Assembly (NCBI RefSeq): GCF_016901995.1
Contig: NZ_JACJLE010000011.1
Location: 16,987-80,986, forward strand
DNA: 64,000 nt
Source: Bacteroides caecigallinarum
GTDB taxonomy: Bacteria; Bacteroidota; Bacteroidia; Bacteroidales; Bacteroidaceae
Reading direction: 5' to 3'
Positions 35,605 to 44,128 of the stretch are shown piece after piece. Made by a program: the position numbers and the translations under genes. The stretch's first letter is position 1. Every line of letters starts with the position of its first letter. A model generated the notes under the pieces. That model was not told the DNA's origin and did not search any database. It saw only the letters and a program-made list of their open reading frames with translations.

Positions 35605-36081
35605 ATGAAAAGTAAGAGTACAAGGCTTGATGCCATTAAAATGATTATCTCCGTAAAAGAAATCGGAAGCCAGGATGAACTTCTTCAGGAACTGACTAAA
35701 GAGGGTTTCAGCCTGACACAGGCCACGCTTTCAAGGGACTTGAAACAACTGAAAGTGGCTAAAGCTGCCAGCATGAACGGCAACTATGTGTATGTACTTC
35801 CGAACAATACTATGTACAAGCGAATGACCAATCCGCCTGGAGCTACAGAGATGTTGCGCCATAACGGATTCATGGGAATAGAATTCTCAGGAAACATAGC
35901 TGTAATCAAAACAAGACCAGGATATGCCAGCAGTCTGGCATACGATATAGATGATCATAACTTTAACGAAATAATAGGTACCATTGCTGGTGATGATACC
36001 ATAATGCTGGTAATCAGAGAAGGTTATTCACGCCAGAATGTGACAGACACACTTAGACTGATAATTCCAAATATAAACTGA
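35605..36081 (+). CDS. argR: Arginine repressor
   Basis: A 158-residue ArgR. The N-terminal winged helix carries the recognition motif TQATLSRDLKQL (about 39-50). The C-terminal oligomerisation and arginine-binding domain includes GTIAGDDTIMLV. It is first in the plus-strand arginine cluster, about 50 bases before the acetyltransferase gene, and is likely to repress this operon when arginine is plentiful. Confidence 0.93.
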   Translation: MKSKSTRLDAIKMIISVKEIGSQDELLQELTKEGFSLTQATLSRDLKQLKVAKAASMNGNYVYVLPNNTMYKRMTNPPGATEMLRHNGFMGIEFSGNIAVIKTRPGYASSLAYDIDDHNFNEIIGTIAGDDTIMLVIREGYSRQNVTDTLRLIIPNIN

Positions 36082-36128
36082 AACAATAGAACATAAAAAA
36101 AGCTGAAGGAAACAACATACAAAAAACG

Positions 36129-36698
36129 ATGGAAAAAGAAAAACAAATAGACGTAATGGTGGCTGACGCTTCACATGAAAAATATGTGGATTATATACTG
36201 GACACCATAAGAGAGGCTGCTAAAGTAAGAGGAACAGGTATAGCCGAACGTACTCATGAATACGTAGCTACAAAAATGAAAGAAGGTAAAGCTATTATAG
36301 CGCTGTGTGGAGATGATCTTGCAGGATTTACCTATATCGAATCGTGGGGAAACAAGCAATATGTTGCCACATCGGGACTTATTGTTCATCCAAAATATCG
36401 TGGACTGGGACTTGCAAAAAGGATCAAACATGCTTCGTTCACTTTAGCAAGACTAAGATGGCCTAAAGCAAAAATATTCAGTCTTACATCAGGAGCAGCA
36501 GTAATGAAAATGAATACAGAACTTGGATATGTTCCAGTAACATTCAACGAACTTACTGACGATGAAGCTTTCTGGAAAGGATGCGAAGGTTGCATCAACC
36601 ACGAAATTCTGATGGCTAAGAACAGAAAATTCTGTATCTGTACAGCTATGTTGTATGATCCTGCTTTACACCAGGATGACAAAGTAAACAATTTCTAA
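36129..36698 (+). CDS. GNAT-family N-acetyltransferase of the arginine cluster
   Basis: A 189-residue acetyltransferase. The GNAT core lies at about 55-135, with an acetyl-CoA-binding segment HPKYRGLGLAKRIK (about 88-101) containing the RxxGxG/A pattern. Its place between argR and argG in Bacteroidetes suggests the N-acetylglutamate or N-succinyl-type acylation step of arginine synthesis, taking the role of ArgA. That role is inferred from the neighbourhood. Five cysteines cluster near the C-terminus (CEGC and CIC). Confidence 0.82.
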   Translation: MEKEKQIDVMVADASHEKYVDYILDTIREAAKVRGTGIAERTHEYVATKMKEGKAIIALCGDDLAGFTYIESWGNKQYVATSGLIVHPKYRGLGLAKRIKHASFTLARLRWPKAKIFSLTSGAAVMKMNTELGYVPVTFNELTDDEAFWKGCEGCINHEILMAKNRKFCICTAMLYDPALHQDDKVNNF

Positions 36699-36728
36699 AA
36701 TTAAAGAACCCCAAAAACTCATACATAT

Positions 36729-37934
36729 ATGGAAAAGAAAAAAGTAGTTGTGGCATTCAGCGGCGGTCTTGATACATCATTCACTGTTATGTATCTAGCA
36801 AAAGAAAAAGGATACGAAGTATATGCGGCTTGTGCCAATACCGGAGGTTTCAGCCCGGAACAATTGAAACAGAACGAAGAAAATGCTTATAAACTAGGAG
36901 CTGTAAAATATGTTACTCTTGACGTTACTCAGGAATACTACGAAAAGAGTCTGAAATATATGGTTTTCGGAAACGTACTCCGTAACGGAACCTATCCTAT
37001 ATCTGTAAGTTCGGAACGTATTTTTCAGGCATTGGCCATTGCACGTTATGCAAACGAAATCGGTGCACACGCCATAGCACACGGTTCTACAGGTGCAGGT
37101 AACGACCAGGTTCGTTTCGATATGACTTTCCTTGTTATGGCTCCAGGTGTTGAAATCATCACACTTACACGTGATATGGCTTTGAGTCGTGAATACGAAA
37201 TCAACTACTTGAAAGAACATGGTTTCGAAGCTGATTTCACTAAACTGAAATACTCTTACAATGTAGGTATATGGGGGACTTCAATCTGCGGTGGAGAAAT
37301 TTTGGACTCTACTCAGGGATTGCCAGAAAGTGCATATCTGAAGCAGGTAAAGAAAACAGGTTCGGAAGAACTTAGACTTGAATTCAAGAAAGGTGAAATC
37401 TGCGCTGTAAACGGCGAGAAATTTGACGACAAGATTAAGGCTATCCAGAAGATAGAAGAAATAGGTGCTGCTTACGGTATCGGTCGTGATATGCACGTGG
37501 GAGATACTATCATCGGTATCAAGGGACGTGTAGGATTCGAAGCTGCTGCTCCTATGCTTATCATCGGCGCACACAAGTTCCTTGAAAAATATACTTTGAG
37601 CAAATGGCAACAGTACTGGAAGGATCAAGTTGCCAACTGGTATGGTATGTTCCTTCACGAAAGCCAGTATCTGGAACCTGTTATGCGCGACATCGAAGCT
37701 ATGCTTACAGAAAGCCAGCGTAACGTAAACGGTACTGTTATTCTGGAATTGCGTCCTTACTGCTTCTCAACTGTAGGCGTTGATTCTAAGGATGACCTAG
37801 TGAAGAACAAGTTCGGTGAATACGGTGAAATGCAGAAAGGCTGGACAGCCGACGATGCAAAAGGATTCATCAAGGTTCTTTCTACTCCGCTCAGAGCCTA
37901 TTATGCTAACCATAAAGACGAGGCGGACGTATGA
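36729..37934 (+). CDS. argG: Argininosuccinate synthase
   Basis: A 401-residue enzyme that joins citrulline and aspartate using ATP. The N-terminal PP-loop VVVAFSGGLDTS (6-17), AHGSTGAGNDQVRFD and SICGGEI are characteristic. The gene ends overlapping argC by four bases (ATGA), so translation is coupled. Third gene of the argR cluster. Confidence 0.95.
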   Translation: MEKKKVVVAFSGGLDTSFTVMYLAKEKGYEVYAACANTGGFSPEQLKQNEENAYKLGAVKYVTLDVTQEYYEKSLKYMVFGNVLRNGTYPISVSSERIFQALAIARYANEIGAHAIAHGSTGAGNDQVRFDMTFLVMAPGVEIITLTRDMALSREYEINYLKEHGFEADFTKLKYSYNVGIWGTSICGGEILDSTQGLPESAYLKQVKKTGSEELRLEFKKGEICAVNGEKFDDKIKAIQKIEEIGAAYGIGRDMHVGDTIIGIKGRVGFEAAAPMLIIGAHKFLEKYTLSKWQQYWKDQVANWYGMFLHESQYLEPVMRDIEAMLTESQRNVNGTVILELRPYCFSTVGVDSKDDLVKNKFGEYGEMQKGWTADDAKGFIKVLSTPLRAYYANHKDEADV

Positions 37935-38899
37935 TAAAAGTAGGAATTATAGGTGGTGCAGGATATACGGCAGGCGAGCTTATTCGTCTGCTTATCAACC
38001 ATCCTGAAGTAGAGATAGTATTTATCAACAGTTCGAGCAACGCCGGAAACAAGATTACAGATGTTCACGAAGGTCTGTACGGAGAAACAGAACTTACATT
38101 TACAGACGAGCTCCCATTAGACAAGATAGACGTTCTTTTCTTCTGTACAGCTCACGGCGATACAAAGAAGTTCATGGACAGCCACAACGTACCTGAAGAC
38201 TTGAAGATTATTGACCTGTCTATGGATTATCGTATAAAGAGCGACGACCATGATTTCATCTACGGACTGCCGGAACTGAACAGACGCGCTATCTGCCATA
38301 GCAAGCATGTAGCCAATCCGGGATGCTTTGCCACTTGTATCCAGTTGGGACTTCTACCTTTGGCCAAGAACCTGCTGCTCAACGGAGATGTAATGGTTAA
38401 TGCCATCACAGGAAGTACAGGAGCAGGAGTAAAACCTGGCGCTACGAGCCACTTCAGCTGGCGTAACAACAACATGAGCATCTACAAGCCGTTCCAGCAT
38501 CAGCATGTTCCTGAAATCAAGCAGTCACTGTGTCAGCTGCAGAACAGTTTCGATTCTGATATAGATTTCATTCCTTACCGTGGCGACTTCGCACGAGGAA
38601 TCTTCGCTACTATTGTGGTAAAGACTAAAGTAGAACTTGAGGAAATCAAAAAGATGTATGAAGATTATTATGAAGAAGATTCTTTCGTACATATTGTAGA
38701 CAAAAATATCGATCTGAAACAGGTGGTAAACACTAACAAGTGTCTGCTCCATCTGGAGAAACATGGCGATAAGCTGCTCATCATATCATGTATCGACAAT
38801 CTGCTGAAAGGTGCAAGCGGTCAGGCCGTTCATAACATGAACCTGATGTTCAACCTTGAGGAAACAGTAGGACTGAGACTGAAACCAAGTGCGTTTTAG
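37931..38899 (+). CDS. argC: N-acetyl-gamma-glutamyl-phosphate reductase
   Basis: A 322-residue NADPH-dependent reductase. The nucleotide-binding GGAGYTAGELIRLL (8-21), the active-site cysteine in NPGCFATC (about residue 132) and GSTGAGVKPG are intact. In Bacteroidetes it may work on N-succinyl rather than N-acetyl intermediates; the sequence does not settle this. It overlaps argG by 4 bases. A 162-base AT-rich repeat region follows before argD. Confidence 0.94.
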   Translation: MIKVGIIGGAGYTAGELIRLLINHPEVEIVFINSSSNAGNKITDVHEGLYGETELTFTDELPLDKIDVLFFCTAHGDTKKFMDSHNVPEDLKIIDLSMDYRIKSDDHDFIYGLPELNRRAICHSKHVANPGCFATCIQLGLLPLAKNLLLNGDVMVNAITGSTGAGVKPGATSHFSWRNNNMSIYKPFQHQHVPEIKQSLCQLQNSFDSDIDFIPYRGDFARGIFATIVVKTKVELEEIKKMYEDYYEEDSFVHIVDKNIDLKQVVNTNKCLLHLEKHGDKLLIISCIDNLLKGASGQAVHNMNLMFNLEETVGLRLKPSAF

Positions 38900-38904
38900 T
38901 TAAT

Positions 38905-39058
38905 GAATAATTTAAAATTAAGAATTAATATTTGGATACAGCGAACTATATTTCAAGTTCAAAATACCAACTATTAATTCTTAATCATATAAAGAATAAT
39001 TATTTATTGGTATAGCCAACTCTCAGTTCTTAATTATTAATTATTAATTCTTAATTAG
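38905..39058. repeat. AT-rich spacer of TTAATTCTTAATT-type repeats
   Basis: The argC-argD gap consists largely of TTAATTCTTAA-like units in both orientations. The pair AATTAAGAATTAATA (about 38916-38930) and its reverse complement (about 38972-38986) can form a hairpin. A run of ATTAATTATTAATTCTTAATTA ends just before argD. Similar units occur at 43106-43145. Confidence 0.6.
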
Positions 39059-39061
39059 ATT

Positions 39062-40186
39062 ATGACCCTCTTCGACGTATATCCCCTTTTCGACGTAAAC
39101 ATTGTGAAAGGTAAAGGCTGTCACGTATGGGACGCGAAAGGAAATGAATATCTTGACCTGTACGGAGGACATGCAGTAATATCAATAGGACATGCCCATC
39201 CGCATTATGTAGAAGCCGTAAGCAATCAGGTAGCAAAATTGGGCTTCTATTCAAACTCGGTAATCAATACGCTGCAGAAAGACCTTGCCGAAAAGCTTGG
39301 AGCTATGTGTGGTTACGATGATTATCAGCTGTTCCTGATCAACTCAGGTGCCGAAGCCAACGAAAATGCATTGAAACTGGCTTCATTCTATAACGGACGT
39401 ACCAGAGTTATTTCTTTTGCAAAAGCTTTCCACGGACGTACTTCACTGGCAGTGGAAGTGACAAACAATCCTAAAATCATAGCTCCGATAAACGACAACG
39501 GACATGTAACATATCTTCCTCTTAATGATACTGAAGCTGTAAAGGCAGAACTTTCAAAAGGTGATGTATGCGCAGTTATCATCGAAGGTATACAGGGTGT
39601 GGGCGGTATCCAGGTGCCAAACACAGAGTTCATGAAAGAACTTAGACGTGCATGTGATGAGACAAATACTGTACTCATTCTTGACGAAATACAGTCAGGC
39701 TACGGAAGAAGCGGTAAATTCTTTGCTCATCAGTATATGGGTATCAAGCCGGATATGATTACTGTAGCAAAAGGAATCGCAAACGGATTCCCTATGGCAG
39801 CCGTACTTATCAGCCCTAAGTTCACTCCGGTATACGGACAGCTTGGTACGACATTCGGCGGAAACCATCTGGGATGTGCAGCCGCAATAGCTGTACTTGA
39901 CGTGATGAAGGAAGAGAACCTGATAGAAAACGCTGCAAAAGTAGGTGCACACCTTATGGAAGAGCTCAAATCCTTCAAGGGAATAAAGGAACTTCGCGGA
40001 CTGGGACTTATGATTGGTTTGGAGTTTGAAGAACCGATCAAGGAAATCCGCAGCAAACTTCTTTTCGAACAGAAAGTATTTACAGGTGTAAGCGGAACAA
40101 ATGTCATCCGTCTGTTGCCTCCTCTCTGCTTGAGTATGGCAGAAGCTGACGAATTCCTGGAAAGACTTCACAATGTAGTAAAATAA
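39062..40186 (+). CDS. argD: Acylornithine aminotransferase (class III PLP)
   Basis: A 374-residue PLP-dependent aminotransferase. The substrate and cofactor motifs LINSGAEANENALKLA, ILDEIQSGYGRSG and the PLP lysine in VAKGIANGFP (about residue 240) are all present. It converts the acylated glutamate semialdehyde to acylornithine. It follows argC after a repeat-rich spacer and precedes proC by 12 bases. Confidence 0.92.
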   Translation: MTLFDVYPLFDVNIVKGKGCHVWDAKGNEYLDLYGGHAVISIGHAHPHYVEAVSNQVAKLGFYSNSVINTLQKDLAEKLGAMCGYDDYQLFLINSGAEANENALKLASFYNGRTRVISFAKAFHGRTSLAVEVTNNPKIIAPINDNGHVTYLPLNDTEAVKAELSKGDVCAVIIEGIQGVGGIQVPNTEFMKELRRACDETNTVLILDEIQSGYGRSGKFFAHQYMGIKPDMITVAKGIANGFPMAAVLISPKFTPVYGQLGTTFGGNHLGCAAAIAVLDVMKEENLIENAAKVGAHLMEELKSFKGIKELRGLGLMIGLEFEEPIKEIRSKLLFEQKVFTGVSGTNVIRLLPPLCLSMAEADEFLERLHNVVK

Positions 40187-40198
40187 AGGCAGAAAAGT

Positions 40199-40975
40199 AT
40201 GAAAATAGCAATTATCGGTGCAGGAAACATGGGTGGCGCCATTGCGCGCGGCCTGGCACACGGACAGTATATTGATGCAGGCAGCATAACAGTTTCAAAT
40301 CCAAGCAACGCAAAGCTTGAGAAACTGAAAGAAGAATATCCTGACATAAACATAACCAACAACAATAAGGAAGCGGCCGACGGAGCTGACATAGTAATCC
40401 TTGCTGTGAAACCATGGAAGATGGAAGAGGTGCTCAAGCCTCTACGTCTGCGACAGCCACAGATTCTGGTATCAGTTGCAGCAGGACTTACCTTCGAGGA
40501 TCTGGCTCATTTTGTTGATCCGGAGATGCCTATATTCCGTGTAATTCCTAACACTGCAATTGCCATAAACGAAAGTCTTACACTAATAGCTTCAAGAAAC
40601 GCTTCGACAAAACAGACTGACATGATGATCAAGCTGTTCAATGAGATGGGAGTTGCCATACTGATAGAAGAAAAGCTTTTTCCGGCAGGCACTTCGCTCA
40701 CATCGTGCGGAATAGCATACGTTCTCAAATATGTTCAGGCAGCCATGCAGGCAGGTATCGAACTTGGATTCAAGCCAAAGGAAGCAAAGAAAATGATTGC
40801 ACAGACCATGCTTGGCGCCGCACAGATTCTACTTAATGATGAGGACTCACATCCGGCTACTGAAATAGAAAAGGTTACCACTCCTGGCGGTATAACCATC
40901 AAGGGGCTGAACCGACTGGAACATGACGGATTTACATCGGCTGTGATAAATGCAATAAAAGAAACTTGCATCTGA
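40199..40975 (+). CDS. proC: Pyrroline-5-carboxylate reductase
   Basis: A 258-residue enzyme for the last step of proline synthesis. The NAD(P)-binding IGAGNMGGAIARG (6-18) and the C-terminal signature, including TPGGITIKGLNRLE, are typical. It is placed at the end of the arginine cluster, which fits the shared glutamate-semialdehyde/ornithine branch point. Confidence 0.93.
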   Translation: MKIAIIGAGNMGGAIARGLAHGQYIDAGSITVSNPSNAKLEKLKEEYPDINITNNNKEAADGADIVILAVKPWKMEEVLKPLRLRQPQILVSVAAGLTFEDLAHFVDPEMPIFRVIPNTAIAINESLTLIASRNASTKQTDMMIKLFNEMGVAILIEEKLFPAGTSLTSCGIAYVLKYVQAAMQAGIELGFKPKEAKKMIAQTMLGAAQILLNDEDSHPATEIEKVTTPGGITIKGLNRLEHDGFTSAVINAIKETCI

Positions 40976-41019
40976 AAATAACTTGACATATATCAATACG
41001 CCATATTGGAATAATGACG

Positions 41020-41027
41020 TAACTTTG
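41020..41027 (+). promoter_or_regulatory. -7 element of the MATE exporter gene
   Basis: TAACTTTG matches TAnnTTTG, 23 bases before a GTG start codon at 41051. It shows that the gene has a separate promoter from proC. Confidence 0.6.
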
Positions 41028-41050
41028 CAGCCGGAAAAATCAAAAGCCAA

Positions 41051-42409
41051 GTGGACAAAGTTATTCAACAGACTAATATTAAAAGGGGACTTACCAAACT
41101 GGTAGTCCCTATTTTTATAGAAACGCTCCTGATAATGATGCTGGGAGCTATCGACACAGTGATGCTTAGCCAATATTCCGACGAAAGTGTAGCTGCAGTT
41201 GGAGTGGTAAACCAAATAGTAATGTTCGCATTCCTCATATTCGAGGTTATAAACATCGGAACATCAGTACTCTGTTCTCAATATCTGGGAGCCAAACTAC
41301 AACAGAAAATGGTACAGGTGGTAGGAGTATCACTATTGTTAAACCTTGTTGTAGGACTAATAGTCAGTGCTATATTGCATTTCGGTGCTGTAACCCTGTT
41401 AAACTGGATGGGACTTCGCCCCGAACTTCTCCAATATGGTATAGGCTATATGGAAATAGTAGGAGCGTTCGCTTTCTTCCAGGCAATATCACTCACCATT
41501 TCAGCATCACTCCGTAGTGCCAACAAGGCCATTTACCCTATGCTTGTCACTGTCCTGGTGAATATAATGAACATAATAGGAAACTATATCCTCATATTCG
41601 GAAAATTCGGTTTCCCTGCCATGGGTGCCGAAGGTGCCGCTATATCAACATCCATAGCAAGAGGTGTAAGTATGGTAGTATTGTTCGTGATTCTTTTCAG
41701 AAAACATATTTCACGATTTCCTCTTGAACTGTTCAGACCATTCCCATGGATTGAGCTTAAAAACCTGCTTAAAATAGGAATACCTTCTGCCGGAGAAAAC
41801 ATGTCATACAGTTTCTCACAGGTTGTAATCACTTATCTGATAAATATATTGGGCAACAATGCACTTGCCACACGTACATACACCGTAAACATTGTGATGT
41901 TTGTCTATCTGTTTGCCATCGCAATGGCTCAGGGTGGCGCAATCAGCATCGGACACCTTGTGGGACAAAACAAGATACGTGCCGCATATTTGTTAGGCAA
42001 GTTTGTAATGCGTATTTCCATCCTGGTATCTCTCATCCTTTCATGTATCTGGGCTGTATGCGGTCATGCCATATTCAGCATGCTCACAAACAACGAAGAA
42101 ATAATCAAACTGGGGGTTACTATTCTTATGATAGACGTACTTGTGGAAATAGGTAGAACCGTAAACATATATGCTACAAATGCACTTCGTTCTGCAGGAG
42201 ATGTTAACTTCCCGTTCTACCTTGGTGTCATCGTACAGTGGAGTGTCTCTGTAGGATTGAGCTACATGCTCGGTATTTACTGGGGATGGGGACTCGTAGG
42301 AATGTGGGTAGCATTCCTATTCGACGAGAACATTCGTGCCATAGTTTTTGTAAAACGATGGAACAGCATGAAATGGGCCAAGAAAAGCTTTACAAGAAAT
42401 CGGTCTTGA
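41051..42409 (+). CDS. MATE-family multidrug efflux transporter
   Basis: A 452-residue membrane protein with about twelve hydrophobic segments and the two-fold MatE repeat. GAIDTVMLSQYSDESVAAVG after the first helix is a typical MATE signature. Translation appears to start at GTG 41051, because the next in-frame ATG lies inside the first helix. It exports cationic drugs or metabolites in exchange for Na+ or H+. The last 20 bases overlap, tail to tail, with the metallopeptidase gene on the other strand. Confidence 0.9.
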   Translation: MDKVIQQTNIKRGLTKLVVPIFIETLLIMMLGAIDTVMLSQYSDESVAAVGVVNQIVMFAFLIFEVINIGTSVLCSQYLGAKLQQKMVQVVGVSLLLNLVVGLIVSAILHFGAVTLLNWMGLRPELLQYGIGYMEIVGAFAFFQAISLTISASLRSANKAIYPMLVTVLVNIMNIIGNYILIFGKFGFPAMGAEGAAISTSIARGVSMVVLFVILFRKHISRFPLELFRPFPWIELKNLLKIGIPSAGENMSYSFSQVVITYLINILGNNALATRTYTVNIVMFVYLFAIAMAQGGAISIGHLVGQNKIRAAYLLGKFVMRISILVSLILSCIWAVCGHAIFSMLTNNEEIIKLGVTILMIDVLVEIGRTVNIYATNALRSAGDVNFPFYLGVIVQWSVSVGLSYMLGIYWGWGLVGMWVAFLFDENIRAIVFVKRWNSMKWAKKSFTRNRS

Positions 42410-43100
42410 ATTTACGGAGTTGTGCCCTGAGCTGATGTGAATTACCTTCAGTCATACTGTCAAGCAGTTTCCAGAATTCAGGCCCGTGATTCATTTCTTT
42501 TGTATGTGCCAATTCGTGCAAGATGACATAATCCATCAGATGAACAGGTAACAGCATCAGATAACATGAAAGACTGATAGTTCCACGCGAGGTACAGCTT
42601 CCCCAACGCGATTTGGCTCCGGTTATTCTCACCTTACGATATGACATACCGTACTTTTCAGCCCAAAATCCGAGCAAAGGTGGCAAAAATTCTTCGGCAC
42701 TTTTCTTCATGGCTCGCACAATGGCTGCATTAAGTAATTTCTGTGTCTGCGAAGAACTGAAATCCACATTTTGTGGACATAGAATCTTCATAACTCCCTC
42801 TTCCTCACGACGGACAGAGAAACACTTCATCCCTCCCACTCCAACGGTAAGCTTGAAACATGGAGCATCAATCGAAAATCCGTCTGTTATCATCTTCGGG
42901 GATACCTTGGTGAAAGAGGCAAGTAGTTTCTGCCTGTAATCGGCTATAACCTGCATAATGCGTTCTGTCTTAGTGAACGGAGGAACAGTGACATAAAGAC
43001 CATCTTTCTTTATGCGTATGGAAATGTTTCTGGCATTTATGCGTGTACCTATCACTATCTTACCAAAATCATCATCAGGGATTATTCGTTTTGTTGCCAC
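42390..43100 (-). CDS. YgjP-like metallopeptidase (DUF45)
   Basis: A 236-residue protein with the DUF45/YgjP zinc-peptidase signature: ILHELAHTKEMNHGPEFW near residues 190-208 supplies HExxH and a further His. RWGSCTSRGTISL lies upstream, as in relatives, which are thought to be WLM-like or SprT-like peptidases. The frame opens with GTG at 43100 and no better ATG is near. Substrate unknown. The gene ends inside the last codons of the MATE gene. Confidence 0.85.
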   Translation of the reverse strand: MATKRIIPDDDFGKIVIGTRINARNISIRIKKDGLYVTVPPFTKTERIMQVIADYRQKLLASFTKVSPKMITDGFSIDAPCFKLTVGVGGMKCFSVRREEEGVMKILCPQNVDFSSSQTQKLLNAAIVRAMKKSAEEFLPPLLGFWAEKYGMSYRKVRITGAKSRWGSCTSRGTISLSCYLMLLPVHLMDYVILHELAHTKEMNHGPEFWKLLDSMTEGNSHQLRAQLRKFKTDFL

Positions 43101-43105
43101 GTTTT

Positions 43106-43145
43106 GAATTAAGAATTAAAAATTAAAGAATTAAGAGTTAAAGGG
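43106..43145. repeat. TTAAGAATTAA-type spacer repeat
   Basis: Successive TTAAGAATTAA, AAATTAAAG and AATTAAGAGTTAA units fill the gap upstream of the metallopeptidase gene, in the same style as the argC-argD spacer. Confidence 0.5.
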
Positions 43146-43195
43146 TGAAGGTTGATGAAGTCAATTTTATCACATTTAGTTTTGGTAAAAATCAT

Positions 43196-43228
43196 TAAAG
43201 AAAAGGGGCGGAATCAAAAGTCCACCCC
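43196..43228 (-). terminator. Terminator of argB
   Basis: On the minus strand GGGGTGGA (43221-43228) pairs with TCCGCCCC (43205-43212), with one G-T pair, followed by TTTTCTTTAAT. It lies 15 bases after the argB stop. Confidence 0.75.
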
Positions 43229-43242
43229 TATATCCAGTATAA

Positions 43243-44019
43243 TTAATCATTTCTGATAACAGTTCCTGCAGAAACATCTCCTATATCCGATGCCTGTTTT
43301 ATTATTACCTGCTTCACACCATTGTCGATAGCAGAGAAAGAGTTCTCCAGCTTTGGAATCATACCTCCCTGGATTACACCCTCTTCAGTATATTTGCGGA
43401 AGAGTTCAGGAGTAATGACAGGTATTACGCTGTCATCATCGTTTTCATCACTAAGAACACCCTTCTTTTCGAAGCAGAACACCAAAGTGACATCGAAGTA
43501 AGGAGAAAGACCTTTTGCAGTTTCTCCGGCTATGGTATCTGCATTTGTGTTCAGGATATTTCCCTTGCCGTCGTGAGTAAGCGGAGCCATTACAGGAACT
43601 ATACCCTGGGAAATAAGCGCAGAAAGCATCTTTCCGTTCACTTCCTTAACATCGCCCACAAAACCATAGTCCACATCCTTGACAGGACGTTTTACAGAAA
43701 GAATGGCATTCATATCCGCACCTGTCAGACCGATGGCATTCACACCTCTAGCCTGTAATCCGGCTACTATATTCTTGTTCACCAAACCGCCATAAACCAT
43801 AGTAACGACTTTCAAAGTCTCAGCATCGGTTACACGGCGACCGTTCACCATAGTGCTTTCTATTCCCAACTGTGCAGCAACCTTAGTGGCAGAACGTCCA
43901 CCGCCATGCACCAGCAGTTTATATCCTGGTATTGAAGCGAAATCGTCAAGCAGGCGTGCAAGCGTATCAGATTCCTCTACAATCTTTCCGCCCACCTTTA
44001 TAATAGTAAGTTTTTCCAT
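43243..44019 (-). CDS. argB: Acetylglutamate kinase
   Basis: A 258-residue amino-acid kinase. The Gly-rich KVGGKIVEE (9-17), LVHGGGRSATKVAAQLG and the C-terminal IQGGMIPKLENSFSAI are diagnostic for ArgB, the second step of arginine synthesis. It is on the opposite strand to the argG-argC-argD group and directly downstream of speA, from which it is separated by a repeat-rich gap of about 110 bases. Confidence 0.93.
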   Translation of the reverse strand: MEKLTIIKVGGKIVEESDTLARLLDDFASIPGYKLLVHGGGRSATKVAAQLGIESTMVNGRRVTDAETLKVVTMVYGGLVNKNIVAGLQARGVNAIGLTGADMNAILSVKRPVKDVDYGFVGDVKEVNGKMLSALISQGIVPVMAPLTHDGKGNILNTNADTIAGETAKGLSPYFDVTLVFCFEKKGVLSDENDDDSVIPVITPELFRKYTEEGVIQGGMIPKLENSFSAIDNGVKQVIIKQASDIGDVSAGTVIRND

Positions 44020-44033
44020 AAATGTTTTTTTAG

Positions 44034-44125
44034 GTTACAAGTTAACAAGTTGACAAGTTAACAAGGTTACCATCCGGATGGAGAACCTTGTCAACTTGTA
44101 ACTGAAGCCTTGTTAACTTCTAACA
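44034..44125. repeat. GTTAACAAG-type repeats between speA and argB
   Basis: Units such as GTTACAAGTTAACAAG and GTTGACAAGTTAACAAGG lead into a central ATCCGGAT palindrome and then an inverted set (CCTTGTCAACTTGTAAC, CTTGTTAACTTCTAAC). The whole gap can fold into one long imperfect hairpin. Function unknown. Confidence 0.6.
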
Positions 44126-44128
44126 AAA